64,000 bases of DNA from an uncultured Dehalococcoidia bacterium (GCA_958295715.1 OY282371.1:496001-560000), one strand, 5' to 3'; shown: positions 26,744-35,461, numbered from the stretch's first letter. Numbers and translations: made by a program. The notes: generated by a model from the sequence alone, not told the origin.

Positions 26744-26989
26744 ATGACAACAAGAGAACTTTCTGCCACGTCGCCAAGTCCCGTGACGGAAGCCCTGGCT
26801 TGCCGTCATCACTGGGTCATAGAGGCCCCCACCGGCCCCATAAGCCGCGGAAGCTGCCGCCGGTGCGGGCAGACCCAGGAGTTCAACAACATCATAGAGA
26901 CCGCCCCGTGGGTGGAGGAGGGGGGCGGCGCCCCGGGTGAGGACCCCATGGAGATGGCCATGTACGGGGAGGCCCCGGATCTCATGTAG
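26744..26989 (+). CDS. Small zinc-ribbon-like protein
   Basis: 81-residue protein with one motif: CRHHWVIEAP followed by GSCRRCGQTQEFNNII. One Cys, two His and a CxxC pair are placed to bind one zinc ion. Short proteins with an HHWxI...G-x-CxxCG-x-x-x-x-F-x-N pattern recur in this kind of genome, which supports a real gene; this is recalled family knowledge, not a search. The C-terminal 30 residues are acidic and probably disordered. The function is unknown. Confidence 0.7.
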   Translation: MTTRELSATSPSPVTEALACRHHWVIEAPTGPISRGSCRRCGQTQEFNNIIETAPWVEEGGGAPGEDPMEMAMYGEAPDLM

Positions 26990-27001
26990 TCCACCGGCCA
27001 A

Positions 27002-27766
27002 TCAGCGGAACAGGTCCCGCTCCGGCGGCCTGATGAGGGGGCCTATCCCCGAAGGGCCGGCGTCGTAACGGGCGCCCCTTATGAGGGCCGCCGGACGCTG
27101 GGCCGCCTTGCCCATGACCAGTTCCGCCGCCGAGGCCAACTCGTCGGCCACCGCTATGGTGGTGGTCCGCAGGGGCCGTCCGTAAGCGTCCTCTTGGCCG
27201 CGGTAGTCGAGGAGGGGGTTGATTCCGGCCGCGCCTATGGCCACGTTCACCGCGCCCTCGCGCCAGGGCCTGCCGAAGGTGTCGGAGATGATAACGCCTA
27301 TCTCGACGCCCAGGACTGCCCGCGCCCGTTTCATCACGGCCCTGGCCGAGGCGTCCGGGTCCAAGGGCAGCAGGGCCACGACGTCGCGGCCTTCTACGCC
27401 TCCCACGTTAGACGCGTCCACCCCGGCGTTGGCGCACCGGAATCCGTGGCGGGTCTCCGCTATGATGACGCCCCGGTCCATCCGCACAATGCGCTTGGAC
27501 TCCCGCAGGACCACCTCCGTGTGCCGCGGGTCCCTGCCGTGCTCTGAGGCTATCTCCACGGCCAGGGGGGATGGCTCCACCGTCGCCAGGTCGACAATGC
27601 GCCCCTCGGCCTTGGACACCACCTTCTGGGCAATCACCAGCAGGTCGCCATTCGCTATGGCCGTTCCCTGGGCGGAGGCGGCCTCCAAGAGGAGCGCGGC
27701 CAGGTCGTCCCCCGGCCTGACCTCCGGGATTCCATCAATGGCTATTACGCTTATCTCCGGCGGCAT
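27002..27766 (-). CDS. cofE: Coenzyme F420-0:L-glutamate ligase
   Basis: 254-residue CofE/FbiB-N-type enzyme that adds glutamate to F420-0 using GTP. Conserved parts are DLLVIAQKVVSKAEGRIVDL near the N-terminus, VRMDRGVIIAETRHGFRCANAG, IGVIISDTFGRPWREGAVN and DYRGQEDAYGRPLRTT. A tandem 33-base duplication gives two in-frame starts; the ATG at 27766, preceded by GAAGGGG, fits the family N-terminus better than 27799. It implies that the organism makes F420, consistent with the LLM-type gene at 60480. It is divergent from the cobalamin gene. Confidence 0.9.
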   Translation of the reverse strand: MPPEISVIAIDGIPEVRPGDDLAALLLEAASAQGTAIANGDLLVIAQKVVSKAEGRIVDLATVEPSPLAVEIASEHGRDPRHTEVVLRESKRIVRMDRGVIIAETRHGFRCANAGVDASNVGGVEGRDVVALLPLDPDASARAVMKRARAVLGVEIGVIISDTFGRPWREGAVNVAIGAAGINPLLDYRGQEDAYGRPLRTTTIAVADELASAAELVMGKAAQRPAALIRGARYDAGPSGIGPLIRPPERDLFR

Positions 27767-27833
27767 GGCCCCTTCAGCGACTTGGCCCTTTGGCGGCATG
27801 GATACTTCAGCGACTTAGATACTCGCCGCGTAG

Positions 27834-27839
27834 TATAAT
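27834..27839 (+). promoter_or_regulatory. Consensus -10 box for the adenosyltransferase-hisH-hisA run
   Basis: TATAAT at 27834-27839, a perfect -10 hexamer in the divergent gap. No good -35 hexamer is seen 16-18 bases upstream, so activity may need an activator or be weak. Confidence 0.4.
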
Positions 27840-27895
27840 GGCTAGCGCGGGAGGACGCCACGCGTCCCCATCAACAAGCCGGGGGTGAGCTTACG

Positions 27896-28465
27896 GTGAC
27901 CGGCGGCAAGCGTTTGTACACGAAGTTCGGCGACGAGGGCGAGACCGGCCTCCTCTATGGAGGAAGGGTGTCCAAGGCCAACCTCCACTGCGAGGCCTAC
28001 GGGGCCACCGACGAGACCGTCTCGGCCCTTGGGCTGGCCAGGGCCCTATCCCAGGATGCCCGCGTGCGGGAGATGCTGAAGACCTTGGAGCGGGAACTCT
28101 TTACCGTGGGCGCGGAGTTGGCCACGGACCCCGAAAAGTACGACGCCTTCAACCGCCACTTCACCCCCCTATCGCCGGAGATGACCTCCCGCTTGGAGGG
28201 CCTCATCGACTCCCTCCAGGCCGCTGTCACCCTTCCACGCTCCTTCATACTGCCCGGGGCCTCCCCCGCCTCCGCCGCCGTGGACCTGGCCCGCACCAGC
28301 GCGCGCCGGGCCGAAAGGGAGGCCGTTAGGCTCAAGGAGGCGGGACGCCTGGCCAACCCGGAGGTCCTGCGCTATCTGAACCGCCTCGGCGACCTGCTGT
28401 TCATCGTCGCCCGCTATGAAGACCGCCACCTCCCCATGGAGAAGCTGACCGGCGATGACGACTGA
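27896..28465 (+). CDS. PduO-type ATP:cob(I)alamin adenosyltransferase
   Basis: 189-residue five-helix-bundle enzyme that transfers adenosyl from ATP to cob(I)alamin. The N-terminal ATP-binding motif KRLYTKFGDEGETGLLYGGR is diagnostic, DETVSALGLAR follows, and the C-terminus has PGASPASAAVDLARTSARRAER and RYLNRLGDLLFIVAR. GTG 27896 is the first codon compatible with the motif; GGGGGTGAG (27881-27889) upstream acts as the ribosome binding site. It overlaps hisH by 11 bases. Confidence 0.92.
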   Translation: MTGGKRLYTKFGDEGETGLLYGGRVSKANLHCEAYGATDETVSALGLARALSQDARVREMLKTLERELFTVGAELATDPEKYDAFNRHFTPLSPEMTSRLEGLIDSLQAAVTLPRSFILPGASPASAAVDLARTSARRAEREAVRLKEAGRLANPEVLRYLNRLGDLLFIVARYEDRHLPMEKLTGDDD

Positions 28466-29120
28466 ACAAGACCTCTCGAGCGCGGTCTTGAGGGGTCTGA
28501 AGGTGGTGGTGGTTGACTACGAGTCCGGCAATCTCCGGAGCGTGGCCAAGGCCTTGGAGCGGGCCGGCGTCTGCCCCGTGGTGTCGGGAGACCCGGCCGA
28601 GCTGTCCAACGCCGACGCCGTGGTCCTGCCGGGCGTTGGCGCCGCAGGCTCGGCCATGAAAACCCTCCACCGGCGCGGCCTCATCGACCCGCTGCGAGGC
28701 TTCATAGAGTCGGGGAAACCCTTCCTCGGCCTCTGCCTGGGTCTTCAACTCCTCATGGAGCGCGCCGAGGAGGGGGACGTCGCCTGCCTCGGAGTTGCCC
28801 CCGGCCGGGCGCGTCGGCTTCCTTCCAACCTCAAAGTCCCCCACATGGGTTGGAATCTGGTGGAGTTCACAGGCTCCCATCCCGCCCTCCGGGAGATGCC
28901 GCCCAAGGGCTACTTCTACTTTGTGCACAGCTACTACGTAGACCCCGAAGACGCGGGCCTGGCCGTGGGGTTCACGGAGTACGGGCTGCGGTTTTGCAGC
29001 GTGCTGGCCAAGGGCGGCCTTCTGGCGACCCAGTTCCACCCCGAAAAGAGCGGCCCCCTGGGGTTGAAGCTCTACCGCGGCTTTGCGCGCCACGCCGCCG
29101 CCTTGGCCGGAGGCGGGTAA
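28455..29120 (+). CDS. hisH: Imidazole glycerol phosphate synthase subunit HisH
   Basis: 221-residue class I glutamine amidotransferase; it supplies ammonia to HisF in histidine synthesis. VVDYESGNLRSVAKAL starts the fold, the nucleophile Cys is in FLGLCLGLQLL, and the His-Glu pair is in TQFHPEKS. About 14 extra N-terminal residues precede the fold; a start closer to the fold is possible. hisA follows five bases later. Confidence 0.93.
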   Translation: MTTEQDLSSAVLRGLKVVVVDYESGNLRSVAKALERAGVCPVVSGDPAELSNADAVVLPGVGAAGSAMKTLHRRGLIDPLRGFIESGKPFLGLCLGLQLLMERAEEGDVACLGVAPGRARRLPSNLKVPHMGWNLVEFTGSHPALREMPPKGYFYFVHSYYVDPEDAGLAVGFTEYGLRFCSVLAKGGLLATQFHPEKSGPLGLKLYRGFARHAAALAGGG

Positions 29121-29125
29121 GGGTC

Positions 29126-29848
29126 GTGGAGGTCATCCCCGCCATCGACCTCATGGACGGCGCCTGCGTCCGACTCTACCAGGGCGACTTCCAACGGGCG
29201 ACGGTCTTCTCCACAAGCCCCGTGGACACGGCCTTGCGCTGGCAGGAGGCCGGGGCGCCCCGGCTCCACGTGGTTGACCTGGACGGCTCAAGGCTCGGCT
29301 CCCCCGCCAACCTGGAGTCTATTCAGGCCATACAAGCCGCCGTGGACGCGCCAATTCAGGTGGGCGGCGGCATAAGGAGCCACGGCGCCGCCTGCCGCCT
29401 GCTGGAGTCCGGGGTAGACCGCGTCATCATCGGCACGGCGGCGGTCAAGGACCCCGGCATGTTGGAGCGGCTGTGCCGCGACTGGGGGCCGGAGCGGGTC
29501 GTCGTGGCCGTGGACGCGCGCGACCGGCGGGTGGCCGTCGGTGGCTGGCTGGAGGAGACGTCCATTGACGCCCTCGACCTGCTCGCCAGGACGGCCAAGC
29601 TGGGGCCTAGACGCTTCCTCTACACCGACATCACCCGCGACGGCGCCATGACCTCCCCCAACTTTGAGGCCGTTAGGGAGATGGCCCAAAGCGGCCAAGG
29701 CGTCATCATCGCCTCCGGCGGCGTCTCCTCCCTTGAGGACATTCGCCGTCTGGCCGCGACGGGGGCCGAGGCCGTAGTGGTGGGGAGCGCCCTCTATCGG
29801 AACTCCATCGACCTGGCGGAGGCCATACAAGTGGCCGGGGGTGGCTGA
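29126..29848 (+). CDS. hisA: Phosphoribosyl-formimino-AICAR ribotide isomerase HisA
   Basis: 240-residue TIM barrel. The first catalytic Asp is in IPAIDLMDGACVRL; HVVDLDGSRLG, QVGGGIRS and the second catalytic Asp in LYTDITRDGAM are as in HisA. The phosphate site GSALYRN closes the barrel. Start GTG 29126, six bases after the hisH stop. Confidence 0.93.
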   Translation: MEVIPAIDLMDGACVRLYQGDFQRATVFSTSPVDTALRWQEAGAPRLHVVDLDGSRLGSPANLESIQAIQAAVDAPIQVGGGIRSHGAACRLLESGVDRVIIGTAAVKDPGMLERLCRDWGPERVVVAVDARDRRVAVGGWLEETSIDALDLLARTAKLGPRRFLYTDITRDGAMTSPNFEAVREMAQSGQGVIIASGGVSSLEDIRRLAATGAEAVVVGSALYRNSIDLAEAIQVAGGG

Positions 29849-30040
29849 GCCGGGACACAAGCCGCTTGTGCCCCCTGCGCCAGCCTAGTAAAATCAGGCA
29901 AAAATCCCTCACTCAGTCGTCTCGTGGAGGCGGGAATCCGGCGGCCGCGACGCGCGGGTTGCGATGGCGTAGTCCCTCTCGACCGGATAGGGCCGGCGCG
30001 ACGGGCGCAGATGTAAAGCTGGGCGAGGCGTAGGCGGCGG

Positions 30041-31285
30041 ATGGACCTATCCCTTCAAAACTACATAGTAATCGGAGTCACCGCGGCCCTAACGGTGGCC
30101 CTGCTGCTCCTGTTCCACTGGATGATCCCCCGCTGGCTGGGCCGGCTCATCCGGCGGGTGGACGACGTAATCCCCGCCGAGCTCTCCAGCCTGGTGACGC
30201 CCGTGGCCAGGCTCATCCGCGTCCTGCTGGCCCTTCTCCTCTTAATCCCCGCCGGGTTCACCATCGCCAGCCAGCTGGGGGTCGACGTCAGCGGCGTCCT
30301 CAACTTCTCCGAGGCCGAGGGGGCCGCCGTGGGGCGGTGGCTGGCCGCCAGGTTCCTTGTCATCGTAATAATCGTCGCGGTGGCCTTTCTGGGCATACGG
30401 ATAATCAGCCGCGTGACGACGCCCCTCATCGCGCAGTACCTTACCAAGCGCGGGGACGCGGACGAGGACCCGGATGAGGTGGAGAAGCGCGCCCGCACCC
30501 TCCAAGGCGTCGTGTCCAACACCCTGAACGTGGTTGTGGCGGCCATGGCCTTCTTCATGATACTGGCTCAGCTTGGCATCAACATCACCCCCATACTGGC
30601 GGGGGCGGGCGTGGTGGGAATAGCCGTCGGCCTGGGGGCGCAGAGCCTCATCAAGGACATCATCGCCGGCGTCCTCATAATGCTGGAGGACCAGTACCGG
30701 GTGGGCGACGTGGCCACCATCGCCGGGGTGTCGGGCATGGTGGAGGACATCAACCTGCGCCGCACCACCCTGCGCGACTGGGACTACACCCAGCACGTGG
30801 TGCCCAACGGCGAGATACGCATCGCCAGCAACTTCACCAAGGAGCGGTCGGGGGTGAACCTGAACATCGAAGTCGCCTACAAAGAAGACCTGGACCGGGT
30901 GATGGCCGTCATCGCAAAGGTGGGACAGGACCTGTCCGACGACCGGCGCTTCGGCCCCCTCATCACCAGCCCACTAAGGCCCATGCGGGTCCACGAGTTC
31001 GGCGGGTCGGGCATTGCCATTAAGGTGATGGGTGAGACTAAGCCCATGCAGCAGTGGGACGTGGCGGGGGAGTTCCGGCGCCGCATCAAGCGGGTCTTTG
31101 ATGAGGAGGGAATCGAAATCCCCTTCCCCCACGTCACCCTCTACTGGGGGGCCGACGCGGAGCCTTCCCCACCCCGACCGCCGGACGCCATCAAAAAGGA
31201 CCATGGCCAAAGGGACTACGGGCAGCCCCCCGGAGGGGAGGGCCCCTCCTTTGGCGACGGCCCCGATGGCCCGGACGGTCCATAG
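30041..31285 (+). CDS. MscS-family mechanosensitive channel
   Basis: 414-residue membrane protein. Helices lie at about 6-26, 55-80, 103-125 and 165-185, followed by the pore helix GAGVVGIAVGLGAQSLIKD (Gly/Ala-packed TM3) and the beta domain (DQYRVGDVATIAGVSG). The cytoplasmic alpha/beta domain ends at PFPHVTLYW, then a polar Pro/Gly/Asp-rich tail of about 45 residues that looks disordered. MscS channels release solutes on hypo-osmotic shock. It sits between hisA and hisF with no evident metabolic link. Confidence 0.9.
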   Translation: MDLSLQNYIVIGVTAALTVALLLLFHWMIPRWLGRLIRRVDDVIPAELSSLVTPVARLIRVLLALLLLIPAGFTIASQLGVDVSGVLNFSEAEGAAVGRWLAARFLVIVIIVAVAFLGIRIISRVTTPLIAQYLTKRGDADEDPDEVEKRARTLQGVVSNTLNVVVAAMAFFMILAQLGINITPILAGAGVVGIAVGLGAQSLIKDIIAGVLIMLEDQYRVGDVATIAGVSGMVEDINLRRTTLRDWDYTQHVVPNGEIRIASNFTKERSGVNLNIEVAYKEDLDRVMAVIAKVGQDLSDDRRFGPLITSPLRPMRVHEFGGSGIAIKVMGETKPMQQWDVAGEFRRRIKRVFDEEGIEIPFPHVTLYWGADAEPSPPRPPDAIKKDHGQRDYGQPPGGEGPSFGDGPDGPDGP

Positions 31286-31289
31286 CCCC

Positions 31290-31871
31290 ATGGCCGGTTC
31301 CCACATGTCACAGGACGAGTTCATCGAGGCCCTTCTCTCGCCGGACCGGGCCTTGGACCCCTACGAACTGCTGACCCGGCTGCCCATTGACCCCTACCAA
31401 ACCGTCGCCGACCTGGGCTGCGGCCCCGGCTACTATTCCCTGCCCTTGGCCAAGCACCTGTCCCACGGCAAGCTCTACGCCCTGGACGTTGACGACCTCA
31501 TGCTCGACGCCCTGCGCCGCCGCCTATCGGACGCCCGCCTTGGCAACGTTGAGGCGCTGAAGACTGGCGGGCTGGACTTTCCCATACCCCCTTCCTCCCT
31601 GGATGGGCTGCTCGTGGCCTACGTCGTTCACCACAGCCCCGACGCGCCCGCCTTTATGAGGGCCGCCGCCCGGCTGCTGAAGCCCTCCGGGTGGGCCTGT
31701 GTGTTAGAATGGCATCGCGTGGAGACGGAGGACGGCCCTCCTCTGGAGGAACGCATCGGCCCGGCGGAGATGGCGTCCTTGGGCAGGGACGCGGGGTTAA
31801 TCCCGCTGCGACGGCATGACCTGAAGGACTCCCAATACATGATGCTGTTCAAGGGGCCGGCAGCCCCGTGA
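31290..31871 (+). CDS. Class I SAM-dependent methyltransferase
   Basis: 193-residue Rossmann methyltransferase. The SAM motif I is VADLGCGPGYYSLPLAKHL, with motif II acidic DVDDLMLDALRRRL, then DGLLVAYVVHHSPD and ARLLKPSGWACVLEWHR. It resembles UbiE/Methyltransf_11 proteins; the substrate is unknown. The ATG at 31290 follows mscS by four bases, so it is probably co-transcribed; ATG 31305 is an alternative. Confidence 0.85.
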   Translation: MAGSHMSQDEFIEALLSPDRALDPYELLTRLPIDPYQTVADLGCGPGYYSLPLAKHLSHGKLYALDVDDLMLDALRRRLSDARLGNVEALKTGGLDFPIPPSSLDGLLVAYVVHHSPDAPAFMRAAARLLKPSGWACVLEWHRVETEDGPPLEERIGPAEMASLGRDAGLIPLRRHDLKDSQYMMLFKGPAAP

Positions 31872-31923
31872 CTAGGCTAAAAAATCCCCGCCGCGCCCGC
31901 ATATCCAAGGGAAAAGCGCCGCC

Positions 31924-32703
31924 ATGCTCACCAAACGGATAATCCCGTGCCTGGACGTGAAGGATGGCCGCGTGGTCAAGGGCGTCCGGTTCCTTGACCA
32001 CCGGGACGCCGGGGACCCGGTGGCCCTGGCCGCCTTCTACGACGTGGAGGGCGCCGATGAACTGGTCTTCTACGACATCACCGCCTCCGCCGACGAGCGA
32101 GGCATCATGCTTAACGTGGTGTCCCGCGCCGCCGAGCAGGTCTTCATACCCCTCACCGTGGGCGGCGGCATTAGAACGGTGGAGGACGTGCGGACGATGC
32201 TGAAGGCCGGCGCCGACAAGGTTTCCATCAACACCGCCGCCGTGGAGAACCCCCGGCTCATTCAGGAGGCCGCCTACGCCTTCGGCAGCCAGTGCGTCGT
32301 CTTGGGCCTCGATGCCCGGCGGGTTCCCGACGCCCGGCCGCCGAGGTGGGAGGTCCGGGTGCGGACAGGACGCGGCGGCGGCCAGCCGACGGCCCTTGAC
32401 GCCGTGGAGTGGGCCGCGAAGGCCGCGGAGTTGGGCGCAGGGGAGATTGTGGTCAACAGCATGGACAGCGACGGCGCCCGGACGGGTTACGACCTGGCGT
32501 TGAACCGGGCCGTGGCCGAGGCTACGCCCGTGCCGGTGGTGGCCAGCGGCGGGGCCGGGAACCTGTGCCATCTGCGTCAGGTCCTCCAAGAGGGCAAGGC
32601 CGACGCGGCCCTGGCCGCCAGCATCTTCCATTTCGGCGTCTACTCCATAAGGCAGGCCAAGGAGCATCTGGCTCGCCACGGCATCCCCGTCAGGCCGGTT
32701 TGA
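31924..32703 (+). CDS. hisF: Imidazole glycerol phosphate synthase subunit HisF
   Basis: 259-residue TIM-barrel cyclase that works with HisH. The catalytic Asp11 is in [34 protein letters not shown], the Asp130 region [10 protein letters not shown] and [19 protein letters not shown] follow. AAGGGAAAAG lies upstream as the ribosome binding site. It is separated from hisH-hisA by two unrelated genes. Confidence 0.93.
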   Translation: MLTKRIIPCLDVKDGRVVKGVRFLDHRDAGDPVALAAFYDVEGADELVFYDITASADERGIMLNVVSRAAEQVFIPLTVGGGIRTVEDVRTMLKAGADKVSINTAAVENPRLIQEAAYAFGSQCVVLGLDARRVPDARPPRWEVRVRTGRGGGQPTALDAVEWAAKAAELGAGEIVVNSMDSDGARTGYDLALNRAVAEATPVPVVASGGAGNLCHLRQVLQEGKADAALAASIFHFGVYSIRQAKEHLARHGIPVRPV

Positions 32704-33102
32704 AGGGGGAATTGGGCAACGTGAGCGGTGCGACAACTATCCTCTCACGCCGCGCGTCTGCCCTTCCCGCGCAGGCGGGAATCCAGGAAGCCCACGATAG
32801 AGAACCGGCGCTCTTCAAACCTAAAACGGGCGCACGCGCCCTTCCAGCGCAGGCGGGAATCCAGGAAGCCCACGACAGAGAACCAGCGCTCTTCAAACCT
32901 AAAACGGGCGCACGCGCCCTTCCAGCGCAGGCGGGAATCCAGGAAGCCCACGACAGAGAACCAGCGCTCTTCAAACCTAAAACGGGCGCACGCGCCCTTC
33001 CCGCGCAGGCGGGAATCCAGGAAGCCGTGGGGCCGGGGTTGGCGGCGCCTAACATACGCGCCAAGGCGCCCACGTATCTAAACAGTCAGGAGGTGAACAG
33101 CC
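32704..33102. repeat. 78-bp tandem repeat array (repeat island 5)
   Basis: GCAGGCGGGAAT recurs at 32771, 32849, 32927 and 33005, an exact 78-base period. Each unit joins half of the dRS3 palindrome to the spacer CCAGGAAGCCCACGA...CAGCGCTCTTCAAACCTAAAAC and the palindrome GGGCGCACGCGCCC. The units are nearly identical. Because 78 is a multiple of three, open frames appear on both strands, but they are judged non-coding. AGGAGG for the next gene is at 33089-33094. Confidence 0.9.
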
Positions 33103-33819
33103 TTGTCTCCCGTTAAGGCGGTGGTCTTCGACATGTACGAGACCCTGGTGTCCAACCCCGAGGAGTCCTGGATAGACCTGTTCGGCGTCATCTGCCGCGC
33201 TCAGTCCCTGCCCGTGGACCCGCCCACCCTCTACCGGCGATGGAAGGCCTTGGAGGTCAACTTCCGCCGGGTCAGGCTCAACCTGGAGGAGCCGGAGAAG
33301 AGTCCCCCCTTCAAGAGCTACGAGACAGCGTGGCGGGACTGCTTCGTCCAGGTCTTCTCCGACATGGGGTTGACGGGCGACCCAGGGGCCGCGGCCAAGG
33401 CGGCGATTGGTTCCATGGGCGTCAGGGAACCCTTTGAGGAGACGGTCTCGTCGGTGGACGCCCTCCAGCGTCGTTGGGTCACCGCCGTGCTATCCAACGC
33501 CGACGACGACTACCTCCTTCCCCAACTGGAGCGGTTGGGCCTGAGCTTTCCCGTCGTCCTATCCTCGGAGATGGTGGCGGCCTACAAGCCTCATCCCGGC
33601 CCCTTCCGGCGCGTCCTGAAGGAGTTGGGGATGACTTCCAACCAAGTGGTTTACGTGGGGGACAACCCTTTCGACGACGTGAAGGGGGCCAAGGGCGTCG
33701 GCATGGGGGCCGTGTGGATAAACCGGCACGGCAAGGAGTTGGGCCAAGGCGTTCCGCCGCCGGACTATGAGATTAGGAGCCTGACGGAACTGGAGCAGAT
33801 TTTGGAGAGGTGGAACTGA
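33103..33819 (+). CDS. HAD-superfamily hydrolase
   Basis: 238-residue haloacid-dehalogenase-type phosphatase. Motif I is VVFDMYETLVSN (nucleophile Asp; the second acid position is Tyr-Glu, as in several HAD branches), motif II LSNADDD, motif III the Lys in VAAYKPHPGPF and motif IV VYVGDNPFDDVKGAK. The cap is alpha-helical. It starts with TTG 33103, eight bases after AGGAGG. It lies between hisF and hisIE with a stop-start overlap to hisIE, so a histidinol-phosphatase role is a reasonable hypothesis, untested here. Confidence 0.85.
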   Translation: MSPVKAVVFDMYETLVSNPEESWIDLFGVICRAQSLPVDPPTLYRRWKALEVNFRRVRLNLEEPEKSPPFKSYETAWRDCFVQVFSDMGLTGDPGAAAKAAIGSMGVREPFEETVSSVDALQRRWVTAVLSNADDDYLLPQLERLGLSFPVVLSSEMVAAYKPHPGPFRRVLKELGMTSNQVVYVGDNPFDDVKGAKGVGMGAVWINRHGKELGQGVPPPDYEIRSLTELEQILERWN

Positions 33820-34445
33820 TGGAATTGAAGCTGGACAAGCAGGGCCTATTGCCCGCCATAGCTCAGGACGTGAACACCGGCCAGGTGCTCATGCTGGGGT
33901 ACATGAACCCCGGCTCCCTCAAGCGCACCGTTGAGGGGGTGCAGGTGTGGTTCTACAGCCGCAGCAGGGAGGACCTTTGGCACAAGGGCGAGGTCTCCGG
34001 CAACTACCTGAACCTGAAGGAGGCTTGGGTGGACTGCGACGGCGATACCCTCCTACTCAAGGTCGTGCCCGACGGCCCCGCCTGCCACACCCAAAACACC
34101 TCCTGCTTTTTCACGCCTTTGGAGGGACTCCCGGAGCCGGAGGACTATCTCCGAACGGACCCCGGCTCCGGCGTTCTGGACGAACTCTACGCCGTGATTC
34201 AGGACCGGATGCGGAGGATGCCCGAGGGCAGCTACACGGCGGACCTGCTGAGGCAGGGCATCGGACGGGTGGCTCAGAAGGTGACGGAGGAGGCCGGGGA
34301 GGCCGCCATTGCCGCCGCTATGGGCGACACCGAGAACCTGCCCTCCGAGGTCGCCGACCTGCTGTACCACACCCTGGCCCTCATGGCCGCCTCCGGCGTC
34401 AAGCCTCAACAGGTGTGGGACGCCCTCCAAGAGCGGCGCAGGTAG
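33819..34445 (+). CDS. hisIE: Bifunctional phosphoribosyl-AMP cyclohydrolase / phosphoribosyl-ATP pyrophosphatase
   Basis: 208-residue fusion. The HisI domain (about 1-105) has VLMLGYMN, FYSRSREDLWHKGEVSGN and the zinc site around DCDGDTLL and CHTQNTSCF. The HisE domain (about 115-205) has DELYAVIQDRM, KVTEEAGEAAIAA and SEVADLLYHTLALM. The ATG at 33819 overlaps the HAD stop (TGATG) and has GGAGAGG eight bases upstream; GTG 33810 is an alternative. These are steps 2 and 3 of histidine synthesis. Confidence 0.92.
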   Translation: MELKLDKQGLLPAIAQDVNTGQVLMLGYMNPGSLKRTVEGVQVWFYSRSREDLWHKGEVSGNYLNLKEAWVDCDGDTLLLKVVPDGPACHTQNTSCFFTPLEGLPEPEDYLRTDPGSGVLDELYAVIQDRMRRMPEGSYTADLLRQGIGRVAQKVTEEAGEAAIAAAMGDTENLPSEVADLLYHTLALMAASGVKPQQVWDALQERRR

Positions 34446-34507
34446 CCAACTCGCGGGTGGGAGCCGCTTAGGAGACGGCCGCGTCCTTCTTATCCGCTTG
34501 GGGCCGT

Positions 34508-35461
34508 CTATGCGGCGGGGATTGTGGGACTTGCCGGAGGAACGTCCTCCTCATCAGCTTGGGGCTGTCCCTCGTCGGCCCTCAGGGCCGCGTTCATGGC
34601 GTGGATGGCCACCTCAATCTGGTCGTCGTCGGGCTGGCGGGTCGTCAGCCGTTGCAGGGCCAGTCCGGGGGCGGCCATCACCTTGGATAGCCGGCTGTTT
34701 TGGCGGAGGCCGCTGAACCGTATAATCTCGTAGCTGACCCCCGCGATTACGGGAACCAGCATAATCCGGGAGAGAACGGCCCAGTGGAGGTCGGGCCGTC
34801 CAATGAAGGCGAAGACGAAAATGGCCACCACCGCTACCGTCAGCAGAAACGCGGTGCCGCAGCGGGGATGGGCCGTGGAAAACTGCCGCACGTTGTCCAC
34901 CTTCAGGGGCAGGTCCCGCTCGTAGGCGTGAATGGTCATGTGCTCGGCGCCGTGGTAGGCGAAAACCCGGCGGATGTCCTTCATCCGGCCGATGGCGGCG
35001 ATGTACCCAACCAGAATGCCCAGGCGCAGGCCCCCTTCCAAAAGGTTGCTGACGAAGTGGCCCCAGGCCCCGGACCACAACCACGGGTCCAGGGACCGGG
35101 CGGCGTATAGCGGGATGAGGAAGAAGAAGGCCACGCCCAGGGACAGCGACACGGCCAGCGAGACGAACACCACCCACCCCGACATCTCCGTCTGCTCGCC
35201 CTCGGTCTGGTCCTCCATGGCGATGTTGGCGGAACGGGTCAGGGCCTTTATCCCCAGGACCAGGGTCTCCAGGAGCACGGCCACGCCCCGGACAAGGGGG
35301 ATGCGCCGTAGCTTGCCCGCGTATACTTGGTTGAGCGGCTCCGCGCTCCGGTACACCGAGCCGTCCAGCCGCCGCACCGCCAGGCTGAAGTGGCGCTGCC
35401 CCCGGATCATCACCCCTTCGATGACGGCCTGACCGCCGTATATGAGGCGCTCCCTACTCAT
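34508..35461 (-). CDS. DUF1385 (YqhQ-like) membrane protein
   Basis: 317-residue protein of the DUF1385 family. The N-terminus has IYGGQAVIEGVMIRGQRHFSLAVRR in two family-typical blocks and RGVAVLLETLVLGIKAL; membrane helices follow; the core FAYHGAEHMTIHAYE and STAHPRCGTAFLL carry conserved His and Cys residues that could bind metal. The C-terminus is acidic. The family function is not established. The ATG at 35461 is chosen because homology starts there. It lies near the rplU-rpmA-rpmE run on the same strand. Confidence 0.85.
   Translation of the reverse strand: MSRERLIYGGQAVIEGVMIRGQRHFSLAVRRLDGSVYRSAEPLNQVYAGKLRRIPLVRGVAVLLETLVLGIKALTRSANIAMEDQTEGEQTEMSGWVVFVSLAVSLSLGVAFFFLIPLYAARSLDPWLWSGAWGHFVSNLLEGGLRLGILVGYIAAIGRMKDIRRVFAYHGAEHMTIHAYERDLPLKVDNVRQFSTAHPRCGTAFLLTVAVVAIFVFAFIGRPDLHWAVLSRIMLVPVIAGVSYEIIRFSGLRQNSRLSKVMAAPGLALQRLTTRQPDDDQIEVAIHAMNAALRADEGQPQADEEDVPPASPTIPAA

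Noticed and set aside
29855-29877. Terminator after hisA (CACAA/TTGTG inverted repeat)
   Set aside because: Short stem, no T-run, and interrupted pairing outside the core; not strong enough to list as a terminator.
32771-33020. CRISPR array
   Set aside because: Regular spacing, but the whole 78-base unit is repeated, with no unique spacers; likewise for the 76-, 126- and 40-base arrays. No cas genes are present.
32690-33081. Long open frames on both strands encoding 26-residue repeats
   Set aside because: They arise because the 78-base DNA repeat is a multiple of three. Both strands are open, there is no proper ribosome binding site, and the unit is the intergenic palindrome-spacer seen elsewhere.
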